NCBI GenBank assembly: GCA_937907055.1 | Contig: CALCTW010000065.1 | Coordinates: 1 to 47,329 of the forward strand | Origin: an uncultured Clostridia bacterium | Lineage (GTDB): Bacteria; Bacillota; Clostridia; Christensenellales; Aristaeellaceae | Length of the DNA: 47,329 bases | Direction: 5' to 3' | In this document: positions 1 to 9,345 of the stretch, in pieces | Layout of the letters: each line of letters begins with the position of its first letter | How positions within the stretch are numbered: position 1 is the stretch's first letter | Made by a program: the position numbers and the translations under genes | Notes under the pieces: generated by a model | The model's input: only the letters and a program-made list of their open reading frames with translations | Database searches by the model: none | What the model was told of the DNA's origin: nothing

Positions 1-302
1 AGGGCTTCGGCATGGCGCTGGTGCACAACTGCTCCTTCCCCATGGTGGTGGAGCTTTGCACCGGCAATAATATCGGCAAGTTCACAGGCTATTATTATGC
101 CGCTTCCATGAGCGCGCAGACCGTCACGCCGGTCCTGCTGGGCCTGATCCTCAACCTCACGCTGGCCTGGCGCGCGCTGCCCGTCTACGCGGCCGGTATG
201 CTGGCTGCTGCCGCGTGTGTGTTTGTTGTTTTTGTCAAGAACATCCGCGCCAACAAAGTCAGCAATGTTTCCGGCCTTGAAGCGCTGGGGGATGCGGACT
301 GA
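1..302 (+). CDS. MFS transporter, C-terminal fragment (5' end outside window)
   Basis: The reading frame is open from the window edge (first full codon at base 3) and stops with TGA at 300-302, so only about the last 100 residues are present. They contain hydrophobic segments typical of the last transmembrane helices of a major facilitator superfamily carrier, with the YYYAASMSAQTVTPVLLG stretch seen in clostridial SLC45-like MFS proteins, and a polar cytoplasmic tail. It is an inner-membrane secondary transporter; the substrate cannot be told from this fragment. The ATG at 12 is internal, not the start. A strong hairpin terminator follows. Confidence 0.8.
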   Translation, partial: GFGMALVHNCSFPMVVELCTGNNIGKFTGYYYAASMSAQTVTPVLLGLILNLTLAWRALPVYAAGMLAAAACVFVVFVKNIRANKVSNVSGLEALGDAD

Positions 303-334
303 TCCGGTTCACATCCATCAACTCAGGTTATCAA

Positions 335-370
335 AAAAGCACCTTTCCTGTTTTCGGGAAAGGTGCTTTT
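335..370. terminator. Bidirectional intrinsic terminator
   Basis: A perfect 14-bp stem (arms 335-348 and 357-370) has an 8-nt loop; A-runs and T-runs on the two sides let it serve both the MFS gene and the convergent gene ending at 385. Confidence 0.9.
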
Positions 371-384
371 AGGTTGATGTTCTG

Positions 385-2133
385 TTATCCGATCTGCCAG
401 ATGCGGTAATCGCCCGGCGTGAGGTTCATTTCAAAGATGGTCTCGCGTTCGTTTACCTCCACAGGCTTCAGCACGCGTCCGCTCACCGCTTCGGTCAGCT
501 GTTCGGCCTTGCCCGTCACGTGAACGCGGATGTTCTGCGGGTGCGCCTCGCTGTCCACATAGGCGTAGGGAATGAAGGTGTTGTTATCATACACGAACAG
601 GCTGACCATGCCTTCGTTTTCCAGATATACGCGCTCTACGGGGAATTCCGCGTGCAGACGGGTCAGCACATTTTTCGGCAGGGTGTAGAGGGCAGGGAAT
701 TCATCCGGCACGGACAGGGTGTAGAAGGTGCCCTTGCCGTAGTCATCCTTCAGCAGTACGGCATAGCTTTCCTTGCCGCACATGGCCTTGATCAGCGCCC
801 AGGAGGCGTTGTTGCTGAATTCGGGCACCGGCCAGCCCACCGCGCGCTTCGCGGCGCTGTATTCCATGCGCCAGCCGCGGTGGCCGATCTGCTCGGTCAT
901 GTATTCGTCAGCCGTGATGTGACGGCCTTCCATCTTCACCCCTGTCATGCAGGCGATGCCGCGGCTCTGCGTGGCAGCGATGAAGCCGGTGGTGGCGATG
1001 GCTTTGCCGCCGTTGGCCACATACTGTTCCACCTTGGCAACAACATCGGAATCACAGGCGCTGCTCCGGGTCAGCAGGATCATTTCGGCATCCGCCGGGA
1101 AATAAGGCGTGCAGATGACGGGCAGGCCGCACTGTCCCAGATAATCCTGAATGTTATCCTCGCCGCGGCAGTTGTCGGGCAGATAGCACTGAATGCCCTT
1201 GGGCGTTCCGGCGTGATCCATCACCTTGTCCAGCCGATCCAGCTGGAAGCCCAGCGCCGGGATATTCATGCTGCCGCTCAGCGCCTGGAAGCAGAACATC
1301 ATCAGTTCCTTTCCCTTGCTGAAGGCGGTGAGATAGGCCTGCTCCAGATAATGCTCCGTGATGTACATGTCAAAGGGATCGAACCAGCCGCCGCCGTTCC
1401 GTCCGGGGCACATATTCTCAAAATAGGTCATCAGGCTGAAACTCAGATAGCGGGGGAAATGCTGATCCTGATGATAGGCGTCACGGGTCTCCGTGCCGGT
1501 GTAGATGCTGTCAAAGATATCCCGCTGCAGCCCGGGCGCGTAGCCGGTCTCCTGATAGCTTTCCGCCCAGTTGGGGTATTTGATGATGATATGCACATTC
1601 GGGTTGACCGCTTTGGCGGGGCCGATGATATACTTTTCGCTCACTTCCTTCATCAGCTGCAGGCGGTATCCCTGCCAGCTGCCGTCCGTGATGCCGTTCG
1701 CGCGGTTGAAGGCTTCCTTTCCTTCGCGGCAGGCGGCGCAGGTGCAGCTGGTGAAATAAAAGTCATCCAGAATAAACTGATCAAAATGCTGCCCCATGAA
1801 GGTGCTCACATCCACCAGCTTCTTGGTCATCTTGGGATCATTGTAGCAGAAGGTGCCGAACACACGCTTTTTCGGTTCATCGCCTTCGGGGGTGTCGATC
1901 ACGGTGGTGATGCCGCCGGCCACCTCGATGCCGTGCTCCTTGAATACACGCTTGCACATCTCGGTATGCTCCGCGTCCGCGAAAAGACCGCGGTACGGCT
2001 CCAGATACACCTTATCCAGCCGCATGTGCTTTTCAAAAAAAGCCAGATCCTCATTCAACTTTTCTTCGGTCGTATGCTGTGTGCCGTGGGCGACAAAATA
2101 GGTCGCCAGCTTGAAATTCCGGTAGTTTGCCAT
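385..2133 (-). CDS. Putative glycosidase-like protein (TIM-barrel plus amidotransferase-like domain)
   Basis: A 582-residue cytoplasmic protein with no signal peptide. CCTCCC at 2139-2144 (GGGAGG on the coding strand) places the start at 2133. I do not recognise a named family. The first ~330 residues look like a (beta/alpha)8 barrel with acidic strand ends (QFILDDFYF; a CTCAAC cysteine cluster near 130 that may bind metal). The region ~330-450 resembles the Rossmann-like trimerisation domain of beta-galactosidases, followed by a beta-rich tail. Being divergent from a GH31 glycosidase and next to a transporter suggests carbohydrate use, but the reaction is unknown. The long open frame on the opposite strand (520-2310) is a shadow of codon bias. 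Confidence 0.85.
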   Translation of the reverse strand: MANYRNFKLATYFVAHGTQHTTEEKLNEDLAFFEKHMRLDKVYLEPYRGLFADAEHTEMCKRVFKEHGIEVAGGITTVIDTPEGDEPKKRVFGTFCYNDPKMTKKLVDVSTFMGQHFDQFILDDFYFTSCTCAACREGKEAFNRANGITDGSWQGYRLQLMKEVSEKYIIGPAKAVNPNVHIIIKYPNWAESYQETGYAPGLQRDIFDSIYTGTETRDAYHQDQHFPRYLSFSLMTYFENMCPGRNGGGWFDPFDMYITEHYLEQAYLTAFSKGKELMMFCFQALSGSMNIPALGFQLDRLDKVMDHAGTPKGIQCYLPDNCRGEDNIQDYLGQCGLPVICTPYFPADAEMILLTRSSACDSDVVAKVEQYVANGGKAIATTGFIAATQSRGIACMTGVKMEGRHITADEYMTEQIGHRGWRMEYSAAKRAVGWPVPEFSNNASWALIKAMCGKESYAVLLKDDYGKGTFYTLSVPDEFPALYTLPKNVLTRLHAEFPVERVYLENEGMVSLFVYDNNTFIPYAYVDSEAHPQNIRVHVTGKAEQLTEAVSGRVLKPVEVNERETIFEMNLTPGDYRIWQIG

Positions 2134-2168
2134 GTGAACCTCCCGTGTTATTCTGTATCGTCATGTCA

Positions 2169-2198
2169 ATTATATCCTGCCGTTTTCCCGTGTGTCAA
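2169..2198 (-). promoter_or_regulatory. Promoter of the glycosidase-like gene
   Basis: On the minus strand TTGACA (2193-2198) and TATAAT (2169-2174) are both perfect, with an 18-bp spacer, about 35 bp before the start codon. Confidence 0.8.
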
Positions 2199-2271
2199 GG
2201 CGGGTGGATTGAACAAAATTGCCTGTATTATTGAATCTTTCACTCATTCATCAAAACATCTGTTTATTCTC

Positions 2272-2300
2272 TTTTCAAACCCGTTCTTTTATGCTATACT
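2272..2300 (+). promoter_or_regulatory. Promoter of the GH31 gene
   Basis: Extended -10 TGC-TATACT (box 2295-2300) with a weak -35 TTTTCA (2272-2277), spacer 17 bp. The same TGC-TATAMT form recurs through the window. Confidence 0.7.
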
Positions 2301-2365
2301 CGTTCCGTAATCGTTTCCGCTCTCTGTTTGAACATAAATTCAATACACAATACGGAGGATGAATC

Positions 2366-4390
2366 ATGGCTTTCTATCAGGAGAACGGCGCGCTCGTTCT
2401 GCGCCGTCAGGGGGAGACCCTGCGTATCGAGCCCTGGGGCAAGGATGCTCTGCGTGTCCGCGCCACCATGCTGCCCGCCTTCACCGATCATGACTGGGCG
2501 CTGACCGAAGCGGTCCCTGCCTGTGACGCGAAGATCGAGATCACCGAAGAAGATCACTGGGTGGGTGACGGCAACATCGACAAGCGTCCCATCGCGTCCA
2601 TCACCAACGGCCGCATCAAGGCGGTCATCAATTTTGTGGGCATCATCTCCTTCTACCGGGATGATAAGCTCATTCTGCGTGAATATTACCGCATGTATGA
2701 CGGCACCCTGTCCCGCGAGTCCCGCTGCCTCAAGACGGTCAACCGCGAATGGAAGGGCATCATCGGCGGCACCGGCTACAGCCTGGATCTGAAGTTCGAG
2801 TCCAATGACGGCGAAAAGATCTACGGCATGGGTCAGTATCAGCAGCCTTATATGGATCTGAAGGGCTCCATTCTGGAACTGGCGCAGCGCAACAGCCAGA
2901 TCTCCGTTCCCTTCATGATGTCCTCTCTGGGCTATGGTCTGCTGTGGAACAACCCCGCCGTCGGTTCCGTCACCTTCGGCAAGAACTATACCGAGTGGGT
3001 GGCCCGCTCCACCAAGCAGATGGATTACTGGATCACCGCTGCCGGCACCCCCAAGGCCATCATGGAATCCTACACTGCCGTCACCGGCCGCGCGCCCATG
3101 TTCCCGGAGGAGCTGATGGGTCTGTGGCAGTGCAAGCTGCGCTACCGCACGCAGGACGAAGTGCTCACCGTCGCCCGTCAGTATAAGGAAGCCGGCATCA
3201 AGATCGATCAGATCGTCATCGACTTCTTCCACTGGACCGTGCAGGGCGACTGGAAGTTCGACACCAAGTACTGGCCGGATCCCAAGGCTATGGTGGATGA
3301 GCTGCATGAAATGGGCATCCGCGTCATCGTCTCCATCTGGCCATCTGTGGATCGCAAGAGCGAGAATTTCTATCCTATGATGGACCGCGGTCTGCTGATC
3401 AAGACCGAACGCGGCGCGGCTCAGACCTACGATTATCAGGGCGACTGCGTGGAGATCGATCCCTTCAATCCCGAGTGCCGTGAATATGTCTGGGAAGTCT
3501 GCAAGCGCAACTATTATGATCTGGGCATCGACGCCTTCTGGCTGGACAATTCCGAGCCTGATTACGGCGTATATGATTTTGAAAACTATCGCTACTGCGA
3601 AGGTCCGGCCCTCGAATGCAGCAATATGTATCCGCAGATGTACTCCCGTGTCTTCTTCGATAAGATGAAGGATCTGGGCAAGGGCACGCCGGTCAACCTG
3701 CTGCGCTGCGCCTGGGCGGGCAGCCAGAAGTACGGCAATGTGGTGTGGAGCGGCGACGTTCCCTCCACCTTCGAGGCCTTCCGTGATCAGCTGCAGTGCG
3801 GCCTGAACATGGGTCTTGCCGGCATTCCCTGGTGGACCACCGATATCGGCGGCTTCATGACCGATGACGTGAACGATCCCGATTTCCGCCAGCTGCTCAT
3901 CCGCTGGTATCAGTTTGCCGTCTACAGCGCGGTGCTGCGTATGCACGGCGACCGCGGCCCGTACAACATCCCCGCGCTGGATGACCGCGACTGGGGCGGC
4001 GGATATCTGCACACCGGCCAGCCCAACGAACTGTGGAGCTACGGCGAAGAGAATTACAAGATCATGCGCCACTACTATGACATCCGTGTCTCCATGCATG
4101 ATTACATCCGTGATCTCTATGCCGAGGCCACTGCCAACGGTTCTCCGCTCATCCGCACCATGTTCTATGAATTCCCCGAGGATCCCGCCTGCTGGGAGCT
4201 GGAGGATCAGTACATGTTCGGTTCCAGATATCTGGTCGCGCCCATCTTCAAGCTCAATCAGTTCGAGCGCGAGGTCTATCTCCCCGCGGGTCAGTGGAAG
4301 CTGACCTCCACCGGTGAGGTCTTCGAGGGCGGCAAGCGCGTCACCGTGGCCGCGCCCATCGAATACACCCCTGTTTTCGAAAAGATCTGA
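2366..4390 (+). CDS. Glycoside hydrolase family 31 (alpha-xylosidase / alpha-glucosidase)
   Basis: A 674-residue GH31 enzyme that hydrolyses terminal alpha-linked glucose or xylose by a retaining mechanism. The N-terminal beta-sandwich (to ~240) is followed by the catalytic barrel. The nucleophile is D394 in FWLDNSEPD and the acid/base is D464 in WSGD; the downstream GIPWWTTDIGGF is typical of the family. No signal peptide is present, so it acts in the cytoplasm on imported oligosaccharides. The start is fixed by GGAGG ~8 nt upstream. The WLDNSEP rather than WxDMNE form points to the xylosidase-like side of the family; substrate is inference. A terminator follows. Confidence 0.93.
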   Translation: MAFYQENGALVLRRQGETLRIEPWGKDALRVRATMLPAFTDHDWALTEAVPACDAKIEITEEDHWVGDGNIDKRPIASITNGRIKAVINFVGIISFYRDDKLILREYYRMYDGTLSRESRCLKTVNREWKGIIGGTGYSLDLKFESNDGEKIYGMGQYQQPYMDLKGSILELAQRNSQISVPFMMSSLGYGLLWNNPAVGSVTFGKNYTEWVARSTKQMDYWITAAGTPKAIMESYTAVTGRAPMFPEELMGLWQCKLRYRTQDEVLTVARQYKEAGIKIDQIVIDFFHWTVQGDWKFDTKYWPDPKAMVDELHEMGIRVIVSIWPSVDRKSENFYPMMDRGLLIKTERGAAQTYDYQGDCVEIDPFNPECREYVWEVCKRNYYDLGIDAFWLDNSEPDYGVYDFENYRYCEGPALECSNMYPQMYSRVFFDKMKDLGKGTPVNLLRCAWAGSQKYGNVVWSGDVPSTFEAFRDQLQCGLNMGLAGIPWWTTDIGGFMTDDVNDPDFRQLLIRWYQFAVYSAVLRMHGDRGPYNIPALDDRDWGGGYLHTGQPNELWSYGEENYKIMRHYYDIRVSMHDYIRDLYAEATANGSPLIRTMFYEFPEDPACWELEDQYMFGSRYLVAPIFKLNQFEREVYLPAGQWKLTSTGEVFEGGKRVTVAAPIEYTPVFEKI

Positions 4391-4412
4391 GCCATCACCA
4401 ATGTATCATGAG

Positions 4413-4449
4413 AAGGCTGCCGGGCTTCTGCCCGGCAGCCTTCCTTTTT
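4413..4449 (+). terminator. Terminator of the GH31 gene
   Basis: Perfect 13-bp GC-rich stem (4413-4425 / 4430-4442), 4-nt loop, then a T-rich tract. Confidence 0.88.
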
Positions 4450-4467
4450 GTGTTTTGGTTCTGTTTT

Positions 4468-4500
4468 TGCCTGTCCGCGCCGCGAGGGGCGGGACAGGCG
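4468..4500. other. Hairpin 3' of the small Cys/His-rich gene
   Basis: Arms GCCTGTCC (4469-4476) and GGACAGGC (4492-4499). It lacks a T-run on the minus strand, so it is not a canonical terminator for the minus-strand gene; it may stabilise its 3' end. Confidence 0.4.
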
Positions 4501-4524
4501 CTTCTTCATGCTCTGCTCACCTGA

Positions 4525-4728
4525 TCAGAAGAACAGCAGCCGCAGGAAGAACCGGATCACCGCCAGTCCGATGAAAAAACGGACGATGGAACCGAGGCAG
4601 CCGAAGCGCGCCCGGTGATGATGGTGATGCATGTACGGTCCATTGCAGTAGTACGGCCCGTGAGCGCATCCTCCATATCCATTACATCCGTTCCGGCCGC
4701 AGAAGCCATTGTTGAATCCATTGCACAT
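4525..4728 (-). CDS. Small Gly/Cys/His-rich membrane protein
   Basis: A 67-residue product starting at MCNGFNNGF; AAGGAG lies 8 nt before this ATG, so the upstream in-frame ATG at 4794 is not used. The N-terminal half is rich in Gly, Asn and Cys (seven Cys including CGRNGCNGYGGC) and ends in five consecutive histidines. The C-terminal ~25 residues form one hydrophobic segment ending in a basic/hydrophobic tail. The composition suggests a metal-binding, membrane-anchored small protein, but I do not recognise a family and the function is unknown. Confidence 0.65.
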   Translation of the reverse strand: MCNGFNNGFCGRNGCNGYGGCAHGPYYCNGPYMHHHHHRARFGCLGSIVRFFIGLAVIRFFLRLLFF

Positions 4729-4979
4729 TGTATGCGCTCCTTTCCGGGAACTCTGTCCCTGATCCCTGTTTGTTCCGTGCCTTTCCTCAGGCACAGTCAG
4801 AGCATATCATTTTTTCCCTTTTCCGCAAGTTCAACCGTCCCATTTGTCATCCGGGATGTCCTAAATGTCACGGGGGAGGGAAGATGATAGGACGGAAGCC
4901 CAGTTTATGAAAAACGATTTGCATTCCGCTGATGCATTTGCCGGTTTTGCTTTTCAGGCATAATGAACAATGTATAACA

Positions 4980-5008
4980 TTGAATATAACCATAAAAGAT
5001 GATATGAT
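4980..5008 (+). promoter_or_regulatory. Probable promoter of the LRR surface protein; rest of 4729-5101 intergenic
   Basis: TTGAAT (4980-4985) and TATGAT (5003-5008) with a 17-bp spacer, ~95 bp before the start. The remaining AT-richer gap 4729-5101 shows no convincing ORF. Confidence 0.5.
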
Positions 5009-5101
5009 AATCCATGTATATTGAACCATAGGGATGAATAACTGAAAGAGCAGCGAAGAAAACAGGATCAGATTTGAAGTAATAAAATCGGGAGTGCTGA
5101 T

Positions 5102-8100
5102 ATGAACAGAAATATGAAGTACATCATCGCGGTTCTGCTGGCTTTTGCGGTGTGCTTTGGCATGTGCGCGGCAATTGCTGAGGATGCTGATCTGCCGCCG
5201 GCTGCTGCTGAGAGAACAAGCGGCCTTTGGCACTACGCGGTGCAGCAGGATGGATACGCGGTCATCACGCGATACAATGGCGGTGAACTGTTTGTTTCGG
5301 TGCCTGCGCAGATCGATGGTATCGATGTAGTGGGCATTGGCGCGCAAGTGTTCAGTCAATCGTCCTCCCGTGAAGTGATCTTCACGAGCGCTGTTTCTGC
5401 TATTGCAGAAGATGCCTTTGGGGATGCGCGCCCTGTTATTGTTGCCCCGAACGGCAGTTATGCTTTGAAGTGGGCGAAGAGCCACGGCTGCGAATGGCGC
5501 AATTCATCGGCGTATGAGTTCTGTGAAGATGTGTTCGATTTTTCCGATGCTGCAGCCGGTGCTATTGTGCGCCATGATTATACCGAAGTGGAAATGAAAG
5601 CCTCGCTGGCAAAGCAGCTTGATGCGGGCGACCATTTCCGGATGCTGGATAACAACGGCATTGATTTCTTCTTCCGGGTAGAGTCGAGCACTGATTGCGG
5701 CAACGGTTGGTATCGTCTGGAGGTGGAAGTGCCGGCTATCGCTGATGTGGTGATCAATATGAATACCACAAAGTCAGTGATCCTGGACGCGAACGGCAGT
5801 CATGCTGTTTCGGCGGATGATGAATTTGTTGCCCGCGGTAACTACTCAACTGTAACCCTGGATGAGTCTGACCCTATTACATATAACCTGGCAGATCTGC
5901 AGCTTAAATATCTGACCGGCACACATTCAGCTGTCGCGCAGGCACTGTCAGGCAATGTTTCGTTCACGGTAAGAGAGTCCTACACTTCATCAATTGAGAA
6001 TGGTGATTATGAATATCTTGAGATGACCGAGATGGTAAGCGGCACGATCAACCTCTCACTGAATCTCGGTGGTTCGGGTAACCTCTTTGATGACAACTCT
6101 GTTGAGGAAGTGCTGAAGGATCCGCTTTCTGTCGAATTCAGCTTGTTTGGTGTTCCGATTCCCGTACTTCAAGCCGGCTTTTTCACAATTGAGGTTGAAC
6201 CAAGTCTGTCATTAACCCTGAATGGTTCTGCAACGGTAACGTATCAGTTTTTCATTCAGCAGACAAGGGTATATAACTTTGACCTGAATAAGTGGGAAAC
6301 GGTCGATGGCTTGACAGAAGTACACCCCGATTCTAAATCGTTTGGGATCAAAACCTCGCTGGAGTTGACCGCAAGTCTGGGGATTAAGTTAAATGTCAAT
6401 GTCTTTACGTTCACGGCCTGCTCGATCTCGCTGGAGGCCGGTCTGAAGGCGGAAGCCGGTACAACTGTAGTTTCATTGACGGATAGTTCACTGCTTGCCG
6501 GTGAACCCTGCGTTTCTGTAGAGATCTATGGATTCGCGAGTATCAAGGCAGCTATCGGTTTTGCCACTGTTTTCAGTAAAGAATTTAACACAAAAGACGA
6601 TTTAAAGCCTCCGATCGCGTTTGTTTTCCATATTTCCACAGCTGAACCGCATGTGCATAAGGCAGAAAACTGCCCTGTAACAGGCCTTGTTAAAATATCG
6701 TTCGACACTCATACGGATAAACTGTATAACCCGGTGTATACAAAGCCGGGTACGACTCTGAGCACGAAGTTTGAAAACAAACCGGCGCCGACAAATACCT
6801 CCGGCGCGTTCCTGGGGTGGGCTGATAACCCCAATACAAGGACGCCCAATATCATCTTCGGCGATGATGGGACAGGCACTGTGTTTGATAAGTCGGTCAC
6901 ATTGTATGCTGTGTGGGAAAATGCCGTTGAGGTACAGTTCGAGACAGGTGTCGATGATCTGGTAGTTCCGGCACAGTATGTACCTGTCGGCGGTTATGTC
7001 TCCGATCCCGGTACCCCCGAAGAACCCGGAAACCTGTTCCGCTATTGGTATACGGTTGTTGACGGCGAAGCGGCGCGTTGGTTCTTTAACAGCAGCCGTG
7101 TTCCGCTGGGCGGCGTTACGCTGGTTGCCGGGTGGTATGGTGAAAACAACCAGTATCTTGGCGGATCGACCGCTACAAGCTACATTGGTGTCCAATTCCA
7201 ACTGAACACTGCAAACTGGCCATCCGGTAAATATACCTTTACCAGTCATCTGATGCCGAATTCGAATATTCCTCTATCTGTAACCCTGCATAAGCTGGTC
7301 TCTGACGAGTCAAACATTCTTGTTCCGCAAACCTATCCTGTCGAGTATTACGATAGCAGCATCAATGAAACGATAGTATTATCCGTACCCGTTGTAGAGA
7401 TCAGTACAGGCGCGTTCAGCGACTGTAAAAACCTGCGGCGTGTGGTCTTCGCCTATAACGGCACAGTTGATTTAACAAATATGTTCAGTAACTGTCCCAA
7501 TCTGCAGTATGTCGACCTCTCACGGGCGGCGTTGAAGAATGGCGAGATCGGCAGAAATGCTTTCTCAGGGTGTACCAATCTGCAAGGTGTCAAGGTAGGG
7601 CGTGGATTGATGAAGATCGATTCCTACGCGTTCTATCAGTGCCGATTACAGTGCAGGTTCTCTCTGCCTGAAGGTATTACCGGTATTGGACCTTACGCGT
7701 TTGCGAATACATTCATCGCGGGGATTGATCTTCCCAAGGGGATCGTGAAAGTCTGTGAATCTACGTTTGAAAATGCAAAGAATCTGTATAGTGTCACGCT
7801 GCCGGAGGGTGTCACCACGATAGAGAGAAATGCATTCAACGGATGTAAGAATCTTACTTTTGCGCGCGGAGACAGCCGTGTGCAGATATTTGGAGACAGA
7901 GCGTTTTATGGATGCAATCTGAAAGACATTACGGATCTGATCCGGTATGCTGTGACCATTGGCTATTATACTTTTGCCGATAACCCCTTCTCTGAGATTA
8001 TCCTGCCGGATACGCTGACGAAGTGTTCTGATGATGCATTCAGGGGTGTACCGGTGGAGTATCTGCGCTGGACCGGCGGTATTCCGGTAGTTCCGAATGG

Positions 8101-9139
8101 AATGTTCGATAATTATTATTCTAACTGTTCCGTGCTGAAAACAGTTGTGCTGCCGGAAGGGGTTACTGCATTGGCAGATTCAGACAGCAATTATATATTT
8201 ACGAAAGGCGTGTTCAAAAATTCTCCGCTTGAGAGTATCACATTCCCGTCAACGCTGACTTATATTGGCGGTAATTGCTTCGAAGGGTGTACAAACCTGA
8301 GCACAATTGTTTTGCCGACAAAGTGGGAAAATGTAAAGGTTGGTCGTTCTGCGTTCGAGGGTTGCGCGATCCCTGACGCGACAGACCTGCTGGCCGGTAT
8401 CGTAGAGCTCGGTCAACACGCTTTTGAGAACAATCCCTTCACAGAGATCATTCTGCCGGATACGCTGACGAAGTGTCCTGTCGATGCATTCCGCGGCGTA
8501 CCGGTGGAGTATCTGCGCTGGACTGCCGGAATCCCGACCGTTCCCAACGGTATGTTCGACAAAAAATATACTCAATGTACCACATTGAAAACAGTTGTGC
8601 TGCCGGAAGGCGTTACCGCTTTAGAAAACGCAAACTACAATTATTCCAACACGCCCGGTGTGTTCAGAGACTCTCCGCTTGAAAGCGTCTCACTCCCGTC
8701 AACACTGACTTACATTGGCAGTAGCTGTTTCGATGGGTGTACTGAATTGAAACAGGTTAACTATGCCGGTTCACCTTCTGTCCGTAATGTGATGCTTAAT
8801 ATCAGAACAGGCAATGAGGCGCTGACTTCTCTGGAATGGAACTATGCGCTGAAAAATGAACTGTTGCTGCCTTCCGCGCTTACTGTCATCAGCGAGGATG
8901 CCTTTATGGGGCTGCCTGCGCAGGTGATCATTGTGCCGGAAGCAACAGTCAGCATCGACAGCGGCGCGTTTGCCTCCTGTTCCAATCTGCAGTCACTCAT
9001 TCTCCTTTGTGATCAGGTGTCCCTTGCCGATGACGCGCTTGTCAATTGCAGTGACGTGACGGTTTTCTGCTGCAAGGACAGCGATGGTGAAGCCTGGTGC
9101 GTCTCCAACGACGTTCCTTACATCACGTTTGCGCGCTGA
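5102..9139 (+). CDS. Secreted BspA-like leucine-rich-repeat protein with InlB-type repeats
   Basis: A 1345-residue exported protein. An N-terminal signal peptide (basic MNRNMK, hydrophobic core, cleavage near CAAIAEDA) is followed by a first LRR_5-like unit, a long beta-rich region (~150-540), InlB/Flg_new-type beta-grasp repeats (~545-690, with the GAFLGW...TLYAVWE pattern), and then many BspA-type LRR_5 repeats (~760-1345; motifs like IGxxAFxxCxxLxxVxLPxxVTxI). No LPxTG, SLH or other anchor is visible, so it may be released or held by its neighbours. Such proteins act in adhesion or glycan/host binding. Residues ~930-1230 include a 150-residue internal duplication. It is a single-gene transcription unit with its own terminator. 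Confidence 0.92.
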   Translation: MNRNMKYIIAVLLAFAVCFGMCAAIAEDADLPPAAAERTSGLWHYAVQQDGYAVITRYNGGELFVSVPAQIDGIDVVGIGAQVFSQSSSREVIFTSAVSAIAEDAFGDARPVIVAPNGSYALKWAKSHGCEWRNSSAYEFCEDVFDFSDAAAGAIVRHDYTEVEMKASLAKQLDAGDHFRMLDNNGIDFFFRVESSTDCGNGWYRLEVEVPAIADVVINMNTTKSVILDANGSHAVSADDEFVARGNYSTVTLDESDPITYNLADLQLKYLTGTHSAVAQALSGNVSFTVRESYTSSIENGDYEYLEMTEMVSGTINLSLNLGGSGNLFDDNSVEEVLKDPLSVEFSLFGVPIPVLQAGFFTIEVEPSLSLTLNGSATVTYQFFIQQTRVYNFDLNKWETVDGLTEVHPDSKSFGIKTSLELTASLGIKLNVNVFTFTACSISLEAGLKAEAGTTVVSLTDSSLLAGEPCVSVEIYGFASIKAAIGFATVFSKEFNTKDDLKPPIAFVFHISTAEPHVHKAENCPVTGLVKISFDTHTDKLYNPVYTKPGTTLSTKFENKPAPTNTSGAFLGWADNPNTRTPNIIFGDDGTGTVFDKSVTLYAVWENAVEVQFETGVDDLVVPAQYVPVGGYVSDPGTPEEPGNLFRYWYTVVDGEAARWFFNSSRVPLGGVTLVAGWYGENNQYLGGSTATSYIGVQFQLNTANWPSGKYTFTSHLMPNSNIPLSVTLHKLVSDESNILVPQTYPVEYYDSSINETIVLSVPVVEISTGAFSDCKNLRRVVFAYNGTVDLTNMFSNCPNLQYVDLSRAALKNGEIGRNAFSGCTNLQGVKVGRGLMKIDSYAFYQCRLQCRFSLPEGITGIGPYAFANTFIAGIDLPKGIVKVCESTFENAKNLYSVTLPEGVTTIERNAFNGCKNLTFARGDSRVQIFGDRAFYGCNLKDITDLIRYAVTIGYYTFADNPFSEIILPDTLTKCSDDAFRGVPVEYLRWTGGIPVVPNGMFDNYYSNCSVLKTVVLPEGVTALADSDSNYIFTKGVFKNSPLESITFPSTLTYIGGNCFEGCTNLSTIVLPTKWENVKVGRSAFEGCAIPDATDLLAGIVELGQHAFENNPFTEIILPDTLTKCPVDAFRGVPVEYLRWTAGIPTVPNGMFDKKYTQCTTLKTVVLPEGVTALENANYNYSNTPGVFRDSPLESVSLPSTLTYIGSSCFDGCTELKQVNYAGSPSVRNVMLNIRTGNEALTSLEWNYALKNELLLPSALTVISEDAFMGLPAQVIIVPEATVSIDSGAFASCSNLQSLILLCDQVSLADDALVNCSDVTVFCCKDSDGEAWCVSNDVPYITFAR
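7891..8790 (+). repeat. Tandem 450-bp internal duplication in the LRR gene
   Basis: Copy 1 (~7891-8340) and copy 2 (~8341-8790) align codon for codon at an offset of 450 bp (150 residues). Both encode NPF-S/T-EIILPDTLTKC, RGVPVEYLRWT and KTVVLPEGVTAL at the same spacing, and nucleotide identity is high in these blocks. Boundaries are approximate. Confidence 0.8.
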
Positions 9140-9162
9140 TCTCGCGCCCCCCCTGATAACGA

Positions 9163-9200
9163 AAGCGCCCCGGCAGCCACCCTCGGCTGCCGGGGCGTTT
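9163..9200 (+). terminator. Terminator of the LRR gene
   Basis: Perfect 13-bp GC stem (9166-9178 / 9185-9197), 6-nt loop, short T-run. Confidence 0.85.
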
Positions 9201-9283
9201 GATGTGCTGACAGGAGCTGATGATCCCCTGCGGATTGACACAAAAAACGAAAAAACGATTCACATTCCGCTGACTTGTTGCGG

Positions 9284-9311
9284 TTGACAAACCTTTACTT
9301 TGTGTTATAAT
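9284..9311 (+). promoter_or_regulatory. Consensus promoter of the SCIFF operon
   Basis: TTGACA (9284-9289), 16-bp spacer, TATAAT (9306-9311) with an upstream TG. This is the best consensus promoter in the window, fitting strong expression of a small peptide. Confidence 0.88.
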
Positions 9312-9345
9312 ACATAAGTAATCTTAGGATACGGAGGTTTAAGCC

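Noticed and set aside
520..2310. 596-codon ORF antisense to the glycosidase-like gene
   Set aside because: A shadow ORF caused by codon bias: no ribosome site, low-complexity His/Gly/Ala-rich translation, and it runs across the opposite gene and its promoter.
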